Source of the DNA: Dysgonomonas sp. BGC7
GTDB lineage: Bacteria; Bacteroidota; Bacteroidia; Bacteroidales; Dysgonomonadaceae
Length of the DNA: 64,000 nt
NCBI RefSeq assembly: GCF_001261735.1
Contig: NZ_CVRP01000009.1
Span: 62,001 to 126,000, forward strand
Direction of reading: 5' to 3'
The notes beneath the pieces are model-generated. The model made no database searches. It worked only from the letters and a program-made list of their open reading frames with translations, and was not told where the DNA came from. Positions 44,241 through 55,282 of the stretch are shown here, in pieces; positions within the stretch are counted from its first letter, which is position 1; every line of letters begins with the position of its first letter. A program made the translations under genes and the position numbers.

Positions 44241-45632
44241 ATGAAATTTAGGCAAATTACTAAATTCTTGCTTCTTTTTGTTTTAGCCGCTTTAACTATC
44301 AGTTCTTGTAGCGACGACGAAGAAACGACAACAACAATAGGAAGTTCTTCTGATGCTCAGATTTATTCCTTCAAGTTAGCTGCAAAACCTAACAATGCTT
44401 TGGATTCTACAACTTATCCGCAGATAGCCAAAACAAAGTTCTCTATAGATCAGTTCAAGCTATTGATCTATAATGCTGATTCCCTCCCTTATAGAACGGC
44501 TATGAGAAAGTTCTATGCAACATTGGCTTTTTCCACATCGGGTACCAGTTCTATTCATTTGGTATATCCGGATACCATAATGGAATGGAATACAACAGAT
44601 TCTGTAGATTTTTCCATTGCTACTCCTAAATTTCTGGTTACTGCCGCAGATGGATTAAGTAAAAAAGAATATACACTTGATTTAAGAGTGCATCAGGTTG
44701 ATCCGGATACTCTTATTTGGGCGCCACAGGCCTTGTCCCTCCCGTCAACTGTTAAACAGCAAAAAACTGTACTGAAAGGAACAAGTTTCTATACGTTCTC
44801 TATTGATGAAGATAATGCATTCTATATAAGAAAGGCTACTACAACTTCAGCTGCTTATGATAATAAACAGATGGTTTCGGGTTTGAATGCCAATAATGTA
44901 GAATTGGGAAGTATGACATTATTTAAAGATAACTTTTATGCTTTAGATAAAGCTCATAATGTTTATAATTCTACAGATGGAATAAACTGGACTTTGAAAC
45001 AAAGTAATGTCCTTACAATATTAGGTGTAGTGCCGGGACTAGCATCAGATGGAGATGAAGATAAGCTTTTGGTTATAACCGAAAATAATGAATTTGCAAC
45101 TTTTGCTGATTATAGCTCGTCTATGCAAATTGTCCGAGCATTGACTTCGACTGAGTTGGATGGTAATTCAGTTCAAAAGGGTGTTCCATTCTCCGTATTT
45201 TCTTCTTCTGTCAACTTTGATCGTAAAAATCAGAATCTAAATATGCTTGCCGTTACCGCAGGTAAAACAAAAAGTGGAGTGAATTCTAATGACACTTGGA
45301 TGTTTAGAGTAAGCGATACTAACGTGTTGCAGGTATCTGTGGCATCGAAGAATTCTATTTTTGCGGCAAATGAAGGAATTGTCACTTTCGTTTACGATGG
45401 ATATTTCTATGCTTTAACAAAGAAGATCTTCTATAAGTCAGGTTTCTCTTTCAAATGGGCAGAGGCTCCTTCTAAAGAGCAATTTGTAGATCCTCTTGTG
45501 CCTAATGCATCTGGACAGTCGATAATAGTAGATGATAAAAATTATATCTGGATATTCGGTGGAGTAACAGGATCAGGTTCAGTGCCGTCAACAATATGGA
45601 AAGGCAGACTGAATAAGCTTTATACTAAATAA
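44241..45632 (+). CDS. DUF6242-type lipoprotein with propeller-like C-terminus
   Basis: The 463-residue protein has a lipobox LTISSC followed by SDDEETTTT, an Asp/Glu-rich surface-export-like signal. An N-terminal beta-sandwich (about 35-160, AQIYSFKLAAKPNNALDSTT, EYTLDLRVHQVDPDTL) precedes a Kelch/BNR-like propeller (about 165-463, YNSTDGINWTLKQ, IWIFGGVTGSGSVPSTIWKG). Proteins of this make-up are conserved in Bacteroidales next to uppS/bamA; the DUF number is from recollection. It is likely an outer-membrane lipoprotein, perhaps surface exposed. Function unknown. Confidence 0.72.
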   Translation: MKFRQITKFLLLFVLAALTISSCSDDEETTTTIGSSSDAQIYSFKLAAKPNNALDSTTYPQIAKTKFSIDQFKLLIYNADSLPYRTAMRKFYATLAFSTSGTSSIHLVYPDTIMEWNTTDSVDFSIATPKFLVTAADGLSKKEYTLDLRVHQVDPDTLIWAPQALSLPSTVKQQKTVLKGTSFYTFSIDEDNAFYIRKATTTSAAYDNKQMVSGLNANNVELGSMTLFKDNFYALDKAHNVYNSTDGINWTLKQSNVLTILGVVPGLASDGDEDKLLVITENNEFATFADYSSSMQIVRALTSTELDGNSVQKGVPFSVFSSSVNFDRKNQNLNMLAVTAGKTKSGVNSNDTWMFRVSDTNVLQVSVASKNSIFAANEGIVTFVYDGYFYALTKKIFYKSGFSFKWAEAPSKEQFVDPLVPNASGQSIIVDDKNYIWIFGGVTGSGSVPSTIWKGRLNKLYTK

Positions 45633-45711
45633 ATTAAAGTCTTTGGCCTATATACTTTTTATGTTGCTTTTTGCGTTCTAAAGAATAATAGAATCAGGAT
45701 TAGATTAGAAA

Positions 45712-46416
45712 ATGAATAAGAAAATATATTTAACTACTATCCTATCCATACTATATTCTCTGTTTCTTTCAAATCAGATAATGGCGCAAGATGACTATAA
45801 GTATGAAATAGGAGGTATGGCGGGAACCTCATTTTATATGGGGGATGCCAACAAAAGCAAGCTTTATCAGCATCCGGGACTCTCAGCTGGGATTGTATTT
45901 CGGTACAATAAAGATTTGAGATGGTCTATAAAAAGTAATCTGGTGATAGGTAAGGTTTCGGGTGATACCCGCGATTCGGGGAATAAATTTCCTCTAGGAC
46001 AGCAGACTTCCTTTAGTCGTATGTTCTATGAATTGGGGAGCCAGATAGAGTTTAATTTTTTTAATTATAGTGATAAATTTGCTTATTTGGGAACCAAACG
46101 TATTTCTCCCTATGTATTTACTGGTTTAGGTATTACTTTTGGATCGGGAGACAAAAAATATCTTGATGCGAATATTCCTATAGGGATAGGGGTTAAATAT
46201 AAAATAAGGGATAGACTTAATCTAGGCTTTGAGTTCTCGTTCCGTAAGTTGTTTAGTGATTCTTTCGATGTTACAGAACGAACTGATTTCGACTTGGAAG
46301 AACCATATAAAATAAAAGGGAATATATTAAAGAATAATGATTGGTATTCTTTGACAATGATAAGCGTAACCTGGAATTTCGGAGCAAGAGTATGTCCTTG
46401 TTTAAATATAGATTAA
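45712..46416 (+). CDS. DUF6089-type outer-membrane protein (small barrel)
   Basis: The 234-residue protein has a signal peptide (ends NQIMAQ) and an eight-strand-like barrel: EIGGMAGTSFYMGDANKSKL, GLSAGIVFRYNKDLRWSIKS, RISPYVFTGLGITFGSGDKK, RLNLGFEFSFRKLFSDSFDV. The G-x-S-x-Y-x-G-D opening is typical of the Bacteroidota family that always sits upstream of uppS and bamA. It ends 16 bases before uppS. A role linked with BamA-dependent envelope assembly is a context inference. Confidence 0.82.
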   Translation: MNKKIYLTTILSILYSLFLSNQIMAQDDYKYEIGGMAGTSFYMGDANKSKLYQHPGLSAGIVFRYNKDLRWSIKSNLVIGKVSGDTRDSGNKFPLGQQTSFSRMFYELGSQIEFNFFNYSDKFAYLGTKRISPYVFTGLGITFGSGDKKYLDANIPIGIGVKYKIRDRLNLGFEFSFRKLFSDSFDVTERTDFDLEEPYKIKGNILKNNDWYSLTMISVTWNFGARVCPCLNID

Positions 46417-46432
46417 TAAAAAATAAGTATAG

Positions 46433-47182
46433 ATGTCATATATTGACCAAATAGATAAAACGCGATTACCTAAACACATTGCTGTTATAATGGATGGCAA
46501 CGGACGGTGGGCAAAACAACGTAACTTGGATCGTACGTTTGGCCACAAAGAAGGTGTTTCGGCTGTTCGCCGGGCTATTGAAGGGGCATCTCGGGCTGAG
46601 ATTCCCTATCTTACACTTTATACATTTTCTACCGAAAATTGGAAAAGACCAGAAGAGGAAGTTAATGCTTTGATGGCTTTAATGATACAAGCTGTTGCGA
46701 ATGAAACTCCCGAACTGGTTAAGAATAATATCCGAGTTAAAGTGATTGGGGATATAGACCGTTTGCCAGTAGCGACTAAAGAAGCATTAGATCATTGTTT
46801 GCAGACAACATCGGTTTGTACAGGAACTACTGTTATACTGGCTTTGAGTTATTCTTCCAAATGGGAAATAACAAAAGCTCTAAAAGATATAGTACACGAT
46901 GTAGGCCTTGGAAAACTTACAGATAAAGAGATTAACGAAGAGTTGATAGAATCACATCTTTCGACGAAAGGTATTCCGAACCCTGATATCCTTGTTCGTA
47001 CAGGAGGCGAGCTTCGTGTGAGCAACTTTCTTCTTTGGCAAATAGCCTATTCAGAGCTTTATTTTACAGAAGAACTGTGGCCAGACTTTAATGAAGAATC
47101 TCTCTATCGGGCAATTGTAGACTATCAGAGTCGGGAGCGCAGATTTGGAAAGACCAGTGAACAAATTTCAAAGAAATCATAA
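46433..47182 (+). CDS. uppS: Undecaprenyl diphosphate synthase
   Basis: The 249-residue protein has HIAVIMDGNGRWAKQRNLDR (catalytic Asp, diphosphate-binding Gly-Arg), GHKEGVSAVRRAIEGASRAE, TLYTFSTENWKRPEEEV and the C-terminal RTGGELRVSNFLLWQIAYSE / LWPDFNEESLYRAI. It condenses eight isopentenyl units to make the lipid carrier for peptidoglycan and surface glycans. The gene lies between the DUF6089-type gene and bamA, the standard Bacteroidota order. Confidence 0.97.
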   Translation: MSYIDQIDKTRLPKHIAVIMDGNGRWAKQRNLDRTFGHKEGVSAVRRAIEGASRAEIPYLTLYTFSTENWKRPEEEVNALMALMIQAVANETPELVKNNIRVKVIGDIDRLPVATKEALDHCLQTTSVCTGTTVILALSYSSKWEITKALKDIVHDVGLGKLTDKEINEELIESHLSTKGIPNPDILVRTGGELRVSNFLLWQIAYSELYFTEELWPDFNEESLYRAIVDYQSRERRFGKTSEQISKKS

Positions 47183-47235
47183 TTTAGTTAGAGACCAACA
47201 CTAATAATAATATAAAGAAAGAAACCATCTACTAT

Positions 47236-49896
47236 ATGTTCAAGAAAGGATTATTCATTTTGTTTATTGTCTTATTCTCCTCTTCTATAGTTGCTCAGGC
47301 ACAAAAAGCAGATAGCACCGAGATTAAGAATATCAATAAAGCTCTTCAGGAGAGTGCTGATAATTTACCTGTTATATCATACAATAACAGTCGTAAGTAT
47401 GAAATAGCAGATATCAAGGTTGTTGGTATCCAAAATCCTATGTACGAAGACTACACAATTCTGGGTTTTGCTCAGTTGCAGGTAGGTGATAAAATAGAGG
47501 TGCCGGGAGCCGAAATAACAAATGCTATAAAGCGTTTTTGGAAGCAAGGCTTGTTCTCAGATGTGAAAATACTGGCAACAAAAATAGAAGATAATAAAAT
47601 CTGGCTCGATATAGTCTTAAAAGAACGTCCTCGTATTTCGGATATAATATATTCGGGAATGAAAAAAGGTGAGAGACAGGATATTGAGTCTAAAATCGGT
47701 ATGGTTAAGAGCTTGCAGATTACTCCTAATCAGATGGATAGAGCCAAAACCATAATTAAGAAATATTTTGACGAAAAAGGCTTTAATAAGGCTGAGATAA
47801 ATATTACAGAGAAACCTGATTTGTCGAAAGAAAATCATGTTATTCTCAATATAGATGTAATAAAGAAGAACAAAACAAAAGTAAATACGATTGCTATTGA
47901 AGGTAATACAGAGGTGAGCGCCAGTACTTTGGAAAAAGCGATGAAGAAAACTCGCCACAAAAGCAACTTCAAAGCATGGTTGAGAAACTTCTTGAGGTCA
48001 ACTAAATATGTTCCGGAGAATTATGAAGAAGACAAAGAGCATCTTATTGCAAAATATAATGAATTAGGATATCGTGATGCTACTATTTTGTGGGATACAG
48101 TTTATACATCGCCTGATAAGCCGGAGAAGGTAAATGTTGACATAAAAGTGGATGAAGGCCAGCGTTATTTTATCAAAGAAATAAAATGGGTGGGTAATAC
48201 AATAGAGCCGACATGGAAATTGCAAGCTGTATTGAATATGAAGCCCGGTGATGTATATAATCAGAAGAAACTTACCGAACGGCTTTCTATGGATGACGAT
48301 GCCGTTATAAATATGTTCTATCAAAATAACGGATATATATTTTCAAATGCAGACCCTGTAGAGGTAAATATAGAAAAGGACTCTATAAATCTCGAAATAA
48401 GGATTACGGAGGGACCGCAGGCATCTATACGTAAAGTTACAATATCAGGTAACGATAGGGTTTATGAAGATGTTGTTCGTCGCGAACTTCGCATCAAACC
48501 CGGAGCTCTTTACAGCCGAGATGATATTGTAAGATCGTTGCGTGAAATTGCGCAGACAGGGCATTTCGATCCGGAAAATCTTAATCCTAGTATAGTTCCC
48601 GATCCGGAATCCGGTACAGTTGATGTAGGGCTTCCTCTAACATCGAAAGCAAATGATCAGGTCGAGTTTTCGGCAGGATGGGGGCAAACCGGTGTAATAG
48701 GTAAGTTAAGTCTTAAATTCTCTAACTTCTCATTAAAGAACTTATTGAATCCTAAATCATACAAAGGAATTATCCCTCAGGGAGAAGGGCAGACTCTGGT
48801 ATTGAGTGCCCAAACAAACGCCAAGTTTTATCAGTCATACTCTATTTCATTTATGGATCCGTGGTTTGGAGGCAAACGCCCTAACTCTCTTTCGGTAGGT
48901 GCCTATTACTCTAAGCAAACAGATATTAATAGCCGTTATTTGAATAATGCATATGGTTACTATAATCCATACTCTATGTATGGTAGTAACTATGGCAATA
49001 GCTATGGAGGAGACTATAGTATCGGAGCAGACCCTAATAAATCTATTCAGATGATCGGAGCTTCGGTTGGTTATGGTAAGCGTCTAAGTTGGCCTGATGA
49101 CTATTTCTATGTGCAGGCAGAGTTATCTTATCAGCTATATAGAATGAAAGATTGGGCTTACTTTATAGTAAAAGACGGAAGTGCGAACAACCTGAGTGTA
49201 AACTTATCGGTGAGCAGACGCTCTATTGATAATCCAACCTATACACGTCGAGGAACAGATATTTCGTTGAGCTTACAAATAACACCTCCTTTCTCATCAT
49301 TTGATGGAAAAGATTATGCTTCAATGAAACTTATTGATAACTACTATGAGTCTCCTGAGAAATTTAAATGGATCGAGTATCATAAATGGAAATTCAAGGC
49401 AAAGACCTTTACTTCATTGTACGATACAAAACGCACTCCTGTGTTGATGACTCGTGCTGAGTATGGATTTGTAGGTTACTTCAATAAAAATAAAAAATCT
49501 CCATTCGAGACTTTCTATATGGGGGGAGACGGAATGTCGGGTTACTCGAGCACATATGCAACAGAGACAATCGGATTGAGAGGGTATGAAAACGGTTCAC
49601 TGGAGACACAGGCTAGTGCATATACAAGACTTGCTCTGGAGTTGAGATATCCTTTGATACTGGAACCTTCTTCTACAATTTATCTTCTGTCTTTTGTTGA
49701 AGCAGGTAATGCGTGGAGAGATTTAGGTAAATTCAATCCATTCGACTTGAAGCGTTCTGCCGGATTCGGAGCTCGTATTATGTTGCCTATGATAGGTTTG
49801 ATGGGTATAGACTGGGCATACGGGTTTGACCCGATAAGAGGTAGTCGAGATAGTAGCGGTAGTCAGTTCCACTTTGTTATAGGTCAGGAGTTCTAA
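47236..49896 (+). CDS. bamA: Outer-membrane protein assembly factor BamA
   Basis: The 886-residue protein has a signal peptide (ends VAQAQ), five POTRA domains (about residues 48-460; clear examples ISDIIYSGMKKGERQDIESK and VNTIAIEGNTEVSASTLEKA) and a 16-strand Omp85 barrel ending in FHFVIGQEF. The barrel motif around ETIGLRGYENGSLE fits the conserved VRGF/Y-type lid-lock element, and GIDWAYGFDP is the usual penultimate strand. It inserts outer-membrane barrels and is essential. An unusually Gly/Tyr/Asn-rich loop lies at about 571-602. Two skp-like genes follow, giving the full Bam supply module. Confidence 0.96.
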   Translation: MFKKGLFILFIVLFSSSIVAQAQKADSTEIKNINKALQESADNLPVISYNNSRKYEIADIKVVGIQNPMYEDYTILGFAQLQVGDKIEVPGAEITNAIKRFWKQGLFSDVKILATKIEDNKIWLDIVLKERPRISDIIYSGMKKGERQDIESKIGMVKSLQITPNQMDRAKTIIKKYFDEKGFNKAEINITEKPDLSKENHVILNIDVIKKNKTKVNTIAIEGNTEVSASTLEKAMKKTRHKSNFKAWLRNFLRSTKYVPENYEEDKEHLIAKYNELGYRDATILWDTVYTSPDKPEKVNVDIKVDEGQRYFIKEIKWVGNTIEPTWKLQAVLNMKPGDVYNQKKLTERLSMDDDAVINMFYQNNGYIFSNADPVEVNIEKDSINLEIRITEGPQASIRKVTISGNDRVYEDVVRRELRIKPGALYSRDDIVRSLREIAQTGHFDPENLNPSIVPDPESGTVDVGLPLTSKANDQVEFSAGWGQTGVIGKLSLKFSNFSLKNLLNPKSYKGIIPQGEGQTLVLSAQTNAKFYQSYSISFMDPWFGGKRPNSLSVGAYYSKQTDINSRYLNNAYGYYNPYSMYGSNYGNSYGGDYSIGADPNKSIQMIGASVGYGKRLSWPDDYFYVQAELSYQLYRMKDWAYFIVKDGSANNLSVNLSVSRRSIDNPTYTRRGTDISLSLQITPPFSSFDGKDYASMKLIDNYYESPEKFKWIEYHKWKFKAKTFTSLYDTKRTPVLMTRAEYGFVGYFNKNKKSPFETFYMGGDGMSGYSSTYATETIGLRGYENGSLETQASAYTRLALELRYPLILEPSSTIYLLSFVEAGNAWRDLGKFNPFDLKRSAGFGARIMLPMIGLMGIDWAYGFDPIRGSRDSSGSQFHFVIGQEF

Positions 49897-49990
49897 CATA
49901 CGGCTATATTAATTAACATTATTTACCTTAGATAGAATAAACAAAAGTATCAACTGGCTGTCTAATATATATTACTAAAGATTGACCATT

Positions 49991-50506
49991 ATGAAAAGAA
50001 TAATTTTATTGTTTGCTTTATTTGTTGGAATTGCAACAGGTACTTATGCTCAAAAATTTGCATTGATAGACATGGATTATATCCTTAAGAATATCAGTAG
50101 TTATGAAACAGCTCAGGAACAACTCGATGTCATGTCTAAAAAGTGGCAGGGTGAAGTGGAAAAAGTTCAGCAAGAGGTGAAGAATATGTATAAGTCTTAC
50201 CAATCCGATTTGGTATTTCTTTCTGCAGAACAAAAAACAAAAAGGGAAAATGAGATTGTAGCAAAAGAGAAAAGTGTGCAAGATCTCAATCGTAAGTACT
50301 TTGGTCCTGAAGGAGAGCTTTTTAAGAAGAAAGAAGCACTAGTGAAACCTATACAGGATGATATATATAATGCTGTGAAAGAGATATCGGAGGCTAAAGG
50401 CTATCAGCTGATTCTCGATCGTGCTTCGGCCGAAAGTGTTATATTCGCTTCTCCGAGAATAGATATTAGTAATGAAGTACTTGCAAAACTCGGATATTCA
50501 AAATAA
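49991..50506 (+). CDS. OmpH/Skp family periplasmic chaperone (first copy)
   Basis: The 171-residue protein starts at ATG 49991 (MKRIILLFALFVGIATGTYA, signal peptide), with a TTG three codons earlier discounted. FALIDMDYILKNISSYETAQ is followed by a long coiled-coil arm (about 45-115) rich in Lys and Glu, then PIQDDIYNAVKEISEAKGYQ and LILDRAS. Skp-type trimers hold unfolded barrel proteins on the way to BamA. Directly downstream of bamA and followed by a second copy. Confidence 0.92.
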   Translation: MKRIILLFALFVGIATGTYAQKFALIDMDYILKNISSYETAQEQLDVMSKKWQGEVEKVQQEVKNMYKSYQSDLVFLSAEQKTKRENEIVAKEKSVQDLNRKYFGPEGELFKKKEALVKPIQDDIYNAVKEISEAKGYQLILDRASAESVIFASPRIDISNEVLAKLGYSK

Positions 50507-50511
50507 TTATT

Positions 50512-50519
50512 TATATTTG
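50512..50519 (+). promoter_or_regulatory. Candidate -7 box for the second ompH gene
   Basis: TATATTTG matches TAnnTTTG exactly and lies 47 bases before the start codon. No -33 element at normal spacing was found, so it is weakly supported. Confidence 0.3.
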
Positions 50520-50566
50520 TTCCCTTAAATAATATAGAATTAACCACTAAAAAAGAACTTATAATT

Positions 50567-51070
50567 ATGTTTAAAAAACTGATTCTGTTACTTCTTGTAA
50601 TAGCTCCCGTTACAATCTTCGCTCAAGATAAATTTGCATATATCAATGCCAATGAAATCTTTTCTAAGATGCCACAACTAAAAGAAATAGAAACAAAACT
50701 TGCTGCAAAAAGTGAAACTATAAGAAAGAATGCAGCTGCAATAGAAAAAGAGTATAATGACTTGGTGGAAAAATTTAAGACAACGCCATCAGATAGTCTT
50801 ACTGATAGCATCATATTAGATAGACAAACTCAATTGGAGAATCTTCAACAGAGATATCAGAAATTTATCCAGGATAGTCAGGCAGAACTAGAAAAAGAAC
50901 AACAAGCTCTGATTGCTCCGGTACAACAAAAAATGAGAGACGCAATAAAAGAAGTTGGTAACGAGAATAGTTATACTTATATTCTTGATGCAGCTACATT
51001 ACTTCATATCGGAACTCATGCTGTAGACGCCAGCAAAGCGGTTAAAACAAAATTAGGGATTGTAGACTAA
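50567..51070 (+). CDS. OmpH/Skp family periplasmic chaperone (second copy)
   Basis: The 167-residue protein has a signal peptide (ends TIFAQ), then KFAYINANEIFSKMPQLKEI, a coiled-coil arm, and IAPVQQKMRDAIKEVGNENS / YTYILDAATLLHIG. It is a paralogue of the preceding gene with low identity outside the start and end motifs, so the pair could form different trimers. Its transcript ends at the strong hairpin at 51092-51127. Confidence 0.92.
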   Translation: MFKKLILLLLVIAPVTIFAQDKFAYINANEIFSKMPQLKEIETKLAAKSETIRKNAAAIEKEYNDLVEKFKTTPSDSLTDSIILDRQTQLENLQQRYQKFIQDSQAELEKEQQALIAPVQQKMRDAIKEVGNENSYTYILDAATLLHIGTHAVDASKAVKTKLGIVD

Positions 51071-51091
51071 TTCTTTCTATTTAATATATAA

Positions 51092-51127
51092 AAAATAAGC
51101 CTCCTGACAATTCAGAAGGCTTATTTT
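51092..51127. terminator. Bidirectional terminator between ompH and metY
   Basis: An 11-base perfect stem AAAATAAGCCT / AGGCTTATTTT carries an inner CTGA/TCAG pair. It lies between two convergent genes and has A/T tracts on both sides, so it can serve both. Confidence 0.88.
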
Positions 51128-51150
51128 ATTGTATAATATAGTATAGTTGC

Positions 51151-52494
<1,344 letters not shown>

Positions 52495-52532
52495 GATGAT
52501 AAATTAATATAACCAAACAATCGGAATTTATT

Positions 52533-53480
52533 TTATAGAGGATATTCTTCAAAGGCGTATAATACAGTTGATAGATATCGTTCGCCTGTATCAGGTAAAA
52601 TAACTACGATATTTTTGCCTTTATTTTCTGCTCTTTTAGCTAGCTGTATTGCTGCGTATGTTGCTGCTCCGGATGAAATTCCAACAAGTAAGCCTTCTTC
52701 GCGAGCTAGTTCCCTGCTGGTACGGATGGCATCATCATTTCCTACTTGTATCACTTCATCTACCACAGAAGCATCATATGTTTTAGGTATAAATCCTGCG
52801 CCAATACCTTGTATCTTGTGAGGTCCTGGTTTTCCTCCCGAAAGGACAGGTGAATCGGCCGGTTCCACAGCTATAATTTTTACATTCGGATTGTATTTTT
52901 TCAATACTTCTCCTACTCCGCTTACAGTACCTCCTGTTCCTACTCCGGCAACAAAGATGTCTACTTTGCCATCAGTATCGCGCCATATTTCTTCTGCTGT
53001 TGTTTTTTTGTGTATGGCTGGATTTGCCGGATTTGCAAACTGTTGTAGAATAACTGCTTTAGAGTTTTCTTTTTGTAATTCTTCTGCTTTGGCAATAGCT
53101 CCTTTCATCCCATCAGGGCCAGGAGTAAGTACTATATTAGCTCCTAGAGCTTTTAATAGATTTCTGCGTTCTATACTCATCGTTTCGGGCATAGTAAGAG
53201 TTAGCTTATATCCTTTGGCAGCAGCCACAAAAGCTAATCCGATACCGGTATTCCCACTTGTTGGCTCGATAAGTTCACTGTCGGGAGTTAATATTCCGGC
53301 AGCCTCAGCATCTTCTATCATTGCATTCGCTATACGGTCTTTTACACTCGAGGCTGGATTGAAATATTCAAGTTTTCCTATAACAGAAGCTTCTAACCCG
53401 TGCTTTTTATTAAAGTTTGACAGTTCCAGTAGAGGAGTATTACCGATCAGGTCTGTTAATTTTTTTGCTATTCGTCCCAT
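52533..53480 (-). CDS. cysK: Cysteine synthase A (O-acetylserine sulfhydrylase)
   Basis: The 315-residue protein starts at ATG 53480 ([20 protein letters not shown]); an earlier in-frame ATG at 53534 overlaps the promoter and is unlikely. It has the PLP-lysine motif [11 protein letters not shown], the substrate loop [15 protein letters not shown], the phosphate-binding [15 protein letters not shown] and the C-terminal [11 protein letters not shown]. It makes cysteine from O-acetylserine and sulfide. It pairs with metY as a sulfide-assimilation unit. Confidence 0.95.
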   Translation of the reverse strand: MGRIAKKLTDLIGNTPLLELSNFNKKHGLEASVIGKLEYFNPASSVKDRIANAMIEDAEAAGILTPDSELIEPTSGNTGIGLAFVAAAKGYKLTLTMPETMSIERRNLLKALGANIVLTPGPDGMKGAIAKAEELQKENSKAVILQQFANPANPAIHKKTTAEEIWRDTDGKVDIFVAGVGTGGTVSGVGEVLKKYNPNVKIIAVEPADSPVLSGGKPGPHKIQGIGAGFIPKTYDASVVDEVIQVGNDDAIRTSRELAREEGLLVGISSGAATYAAIQLAKRAENKGKNIVVILPDTGERYLSTVLYAFEEYPL

Positions 53481-53511
53481 AAGATTTATATTTTTAAATG
53501 TTTTAATAATA

Positions 53512-53519
53512 CAAAGATA
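53512..53519 (-). promoter_or_regulatory. -7 box of the cysK promoter
   Basis: TATCTTTG on the - strand matches TAnnTTTG exactly, 31 bases before the cysK start codon. The -33 region falls inside the inverted repeat 53531-53576, suggesting a regulated promoter. Confidence 0.6.
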
Positions 53520-53530
53520 CGTACCTTTTA

Positions 53531-53581
53531 ACAATCATGAAATAGCTATAAGAAGGTATTTTTATACCATGATTGTGGTAT
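53531..53581. promoter_or_regulatory. Palindromic operator-like cluster upstream of cysK
   Basis: Nested inverted repeats are present: ACAATCATG (53531-53539) with CATGATTGT (53568-53576); GGTAT-TTTT-ATACC (53555-53568); and ATACCA-N6-TGGTAT (53564-53581). Three copies of the ATACC/GGTAT half-site in 27 bases look like binding sites for a dimeric repressor. The cluster overlaps and lies upstream of the expected -33 region of cysK. The protein that binds is not known from the sequence. Confidence 0.5.
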
Positions 53582-53746
53582 CTTTTTCGCCTCGAAAAGA
53601 TATAAAGTAAAAAAAGTTAAGACAGTGCGTGATGTGAATTATTAGCACTATATTCGTATAGCCTTAGGCAGGGCTTAAAAATAGGGAGGAATGCCAAAAA
53701 TACAATCAGATAGTCGTTTTATTAAATATTCTTTTTTAGCAAATCT

Positions 53747-55033
53747 ATGGAGATAGCTGAATTATATAAGCTTTATAAGCAGTACCCCGAAGTTTCTACA
53801 GATACCCGCAATGCCCCCAAAGATTCTATCTTTTTTGCTCTTAAAGGAGCCAATTTTAATGGAAATGAATATGCGGAAAAGGCTATTGACAGCGGTTGTA
53901 GTTATGCTGTTGTGGATGAAGAAAAATATGCCACGCGTCCCAATATTATTTTGGTAGAAGATGCTTTGGTCACGTTGCAGGAATTAGCCCGTTATCATCG
54001 CAAGCACATAAAGACGCCTGTAATAGGTATAACAGGCACAAATGGAAAAACCACCACGAAGGAGTTGATAACTTCTGTTTTGTCTCAGGAATATAATGTT
54101 GTATCTACAAGAGGAAACCTTAATAATCATATTGGAGTACCTCTTACCTTACTTAGAATAAAGAAGGAGCATGAAATCGCAGTTGTGGAAATGGGAGCCA
54201 GCCATGTTGGAGAAATTAAATTCCTCTCAGATATAGCACAACCGAATTATGGTTTAATCACGAATATAGGACATGCGCATATAGAAGGGTTTGGCTCATA
54301 TGAAAATGTGATAAAAGCCAAAGGAGAATTGTATGAATATATACGTGGAACCAGAGATGGAAAAATATTCATAGACTTCGATAATTCTTTGCTTCGCGAA
54401 ATGGCAGAGGGAATAACATCTATATACTATGGTCTGAATGATGATTTGTTTATTTCAGGTAAAGTGTTGTCAACAAATCCATATCTCGAATTTGAATGGA
54501 GATTTGGCGGTAAGAAAAATAAGGTTAAAACAAAGTTGATCGGAGATTACAATCTTTCGAATGCACTGGCCGCAATAACTGTTGGTAAGTATTTGGGAAT
54601 AAATGCCTCTTTGATTTGTAAGGCGATAGAAGGGTACGAGCCAACAAACAATCGCTCTCAGTTGAAGAAAACAGACAAGAATATGCTTATTATTGATGCC
54701 TATAACGCCAATCCGACAAGTATGTATGCAGCATTAGTCAATTTTGATCATATGGATGTCAGCCGTAAGGTTTTGATTCTTGGTGATATGAAAGAACTCG
54801 GCCCCGATACTGATATGGAGCATCAGAAGATAGCGGATTATATATCACATCATAATTTTGATGCAGCGATGCTTGTCGGCGATAATTTTAGTCGCATTAA
54901 AACTGATATTCCCCGCTTCAAGAATATGGATGGTTTACAAGACTACTTATTGTCTCATCCATTACAGGATAGTTATATTCTGCTGAAAGGTTCGAGAAGT
55001 GTACAACTTGAGAAATGTATTGATTTACTATAG
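53747..55033 (+). CDS. murF: UDP-N-acetylmuramoyl-tripeptide--D-alanyl-D-alanine ligase
   Basis: The 428-residue protein has the N-terminal Mur substrate domain (STDTRNAPKDSIFFALKGAN), the ATP loop GITGTNGKTTTKELI, the central domain with GNLNNHIGVPLTLLR and MGASHVGEIKFL, and the C-terminal domain with DAYNANPTSMYAAL and GDMKELG. It adds D-Ala-D-Ala to the peptidoglycan precursor in the cytoplasm. It stands alone here, divergent from cysK, and is followed by a terminator. Confidence 0.96.
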   Translation: MEIAELYKLYKQYPEVSTDTRNAPKDSIFFALKGANFNGNEYAEKAIDSGCSYAVVDEEKYATRPNIILVEDALVTLQELARYHRKHIKTPVIGITGTNGKTTTKELITSVLSQEYNVVSTRGNLNNHIGVPLTLLRIKKEHEIAVVEMGASHVGEIKFLSDIAQPNYGLITNIGHAHIEGFGSYENVIKAKGELYEYIRGTRDGKIFIDFDNSLLREMAEGITSIYYGLNDDLFISGKVLSTNPYLEFEWRFGGKKNKVKTKLIGDYNLSNALAAITVGKYLGINASLICKAIEGYEPTNNRSQLKKTDKNMLIIDAYNANPTSMYAALVNFDHMDVSRKVLILGDMKELGPDTDMEHQKIADYISHHNFDAAMLVGDNFSRIKTDIPRFKNMDGLQDYLLSHPLQDSYILLKGSRSVQLEKCIDLL

Positions 55034-55067
55034 ATAAGCTTTCGGGAAAGATAGCTTATAATAAAAT

Positions 55068-55095
55068 AAAAGGTGCTGGATGCTAGTGCCTTTTT
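55068..55095 (+). terminator. Terminator after murF
   Basis: A 10-base stem AAAAGGTGCT / AGTGCCTTTT with two G-T wobble pairs and a 7-base loop continues into a T-run. A smaller ATAAGCT/AGCTTAT stem lies just upstream at 55034-55059. Confidence 0.7.
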
Positions 55096-55282
55096 GTATT
55101 TAATAATGTATTATTCGTCTAAAAGAGAATTAATAAAGATATAATAACATCTGAAAGTTATTTTTTTAAAATAATGCGATATTTTTAAAAATGAAAGGGT
55201 TATCTTCGTTGTCATTCTATATAAAACACAGGGATAATACTTAAAACATATATATTTTAACCTAATAATTAATTTTCAACTT

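Noticed and set aside
52891-53610. A 239-codon + strand frame opposite cysK
   Set aside because: It is antisense to a clear cysteine synthase and covers its promoter; the translation is a Ser/Pro-rich shadow.
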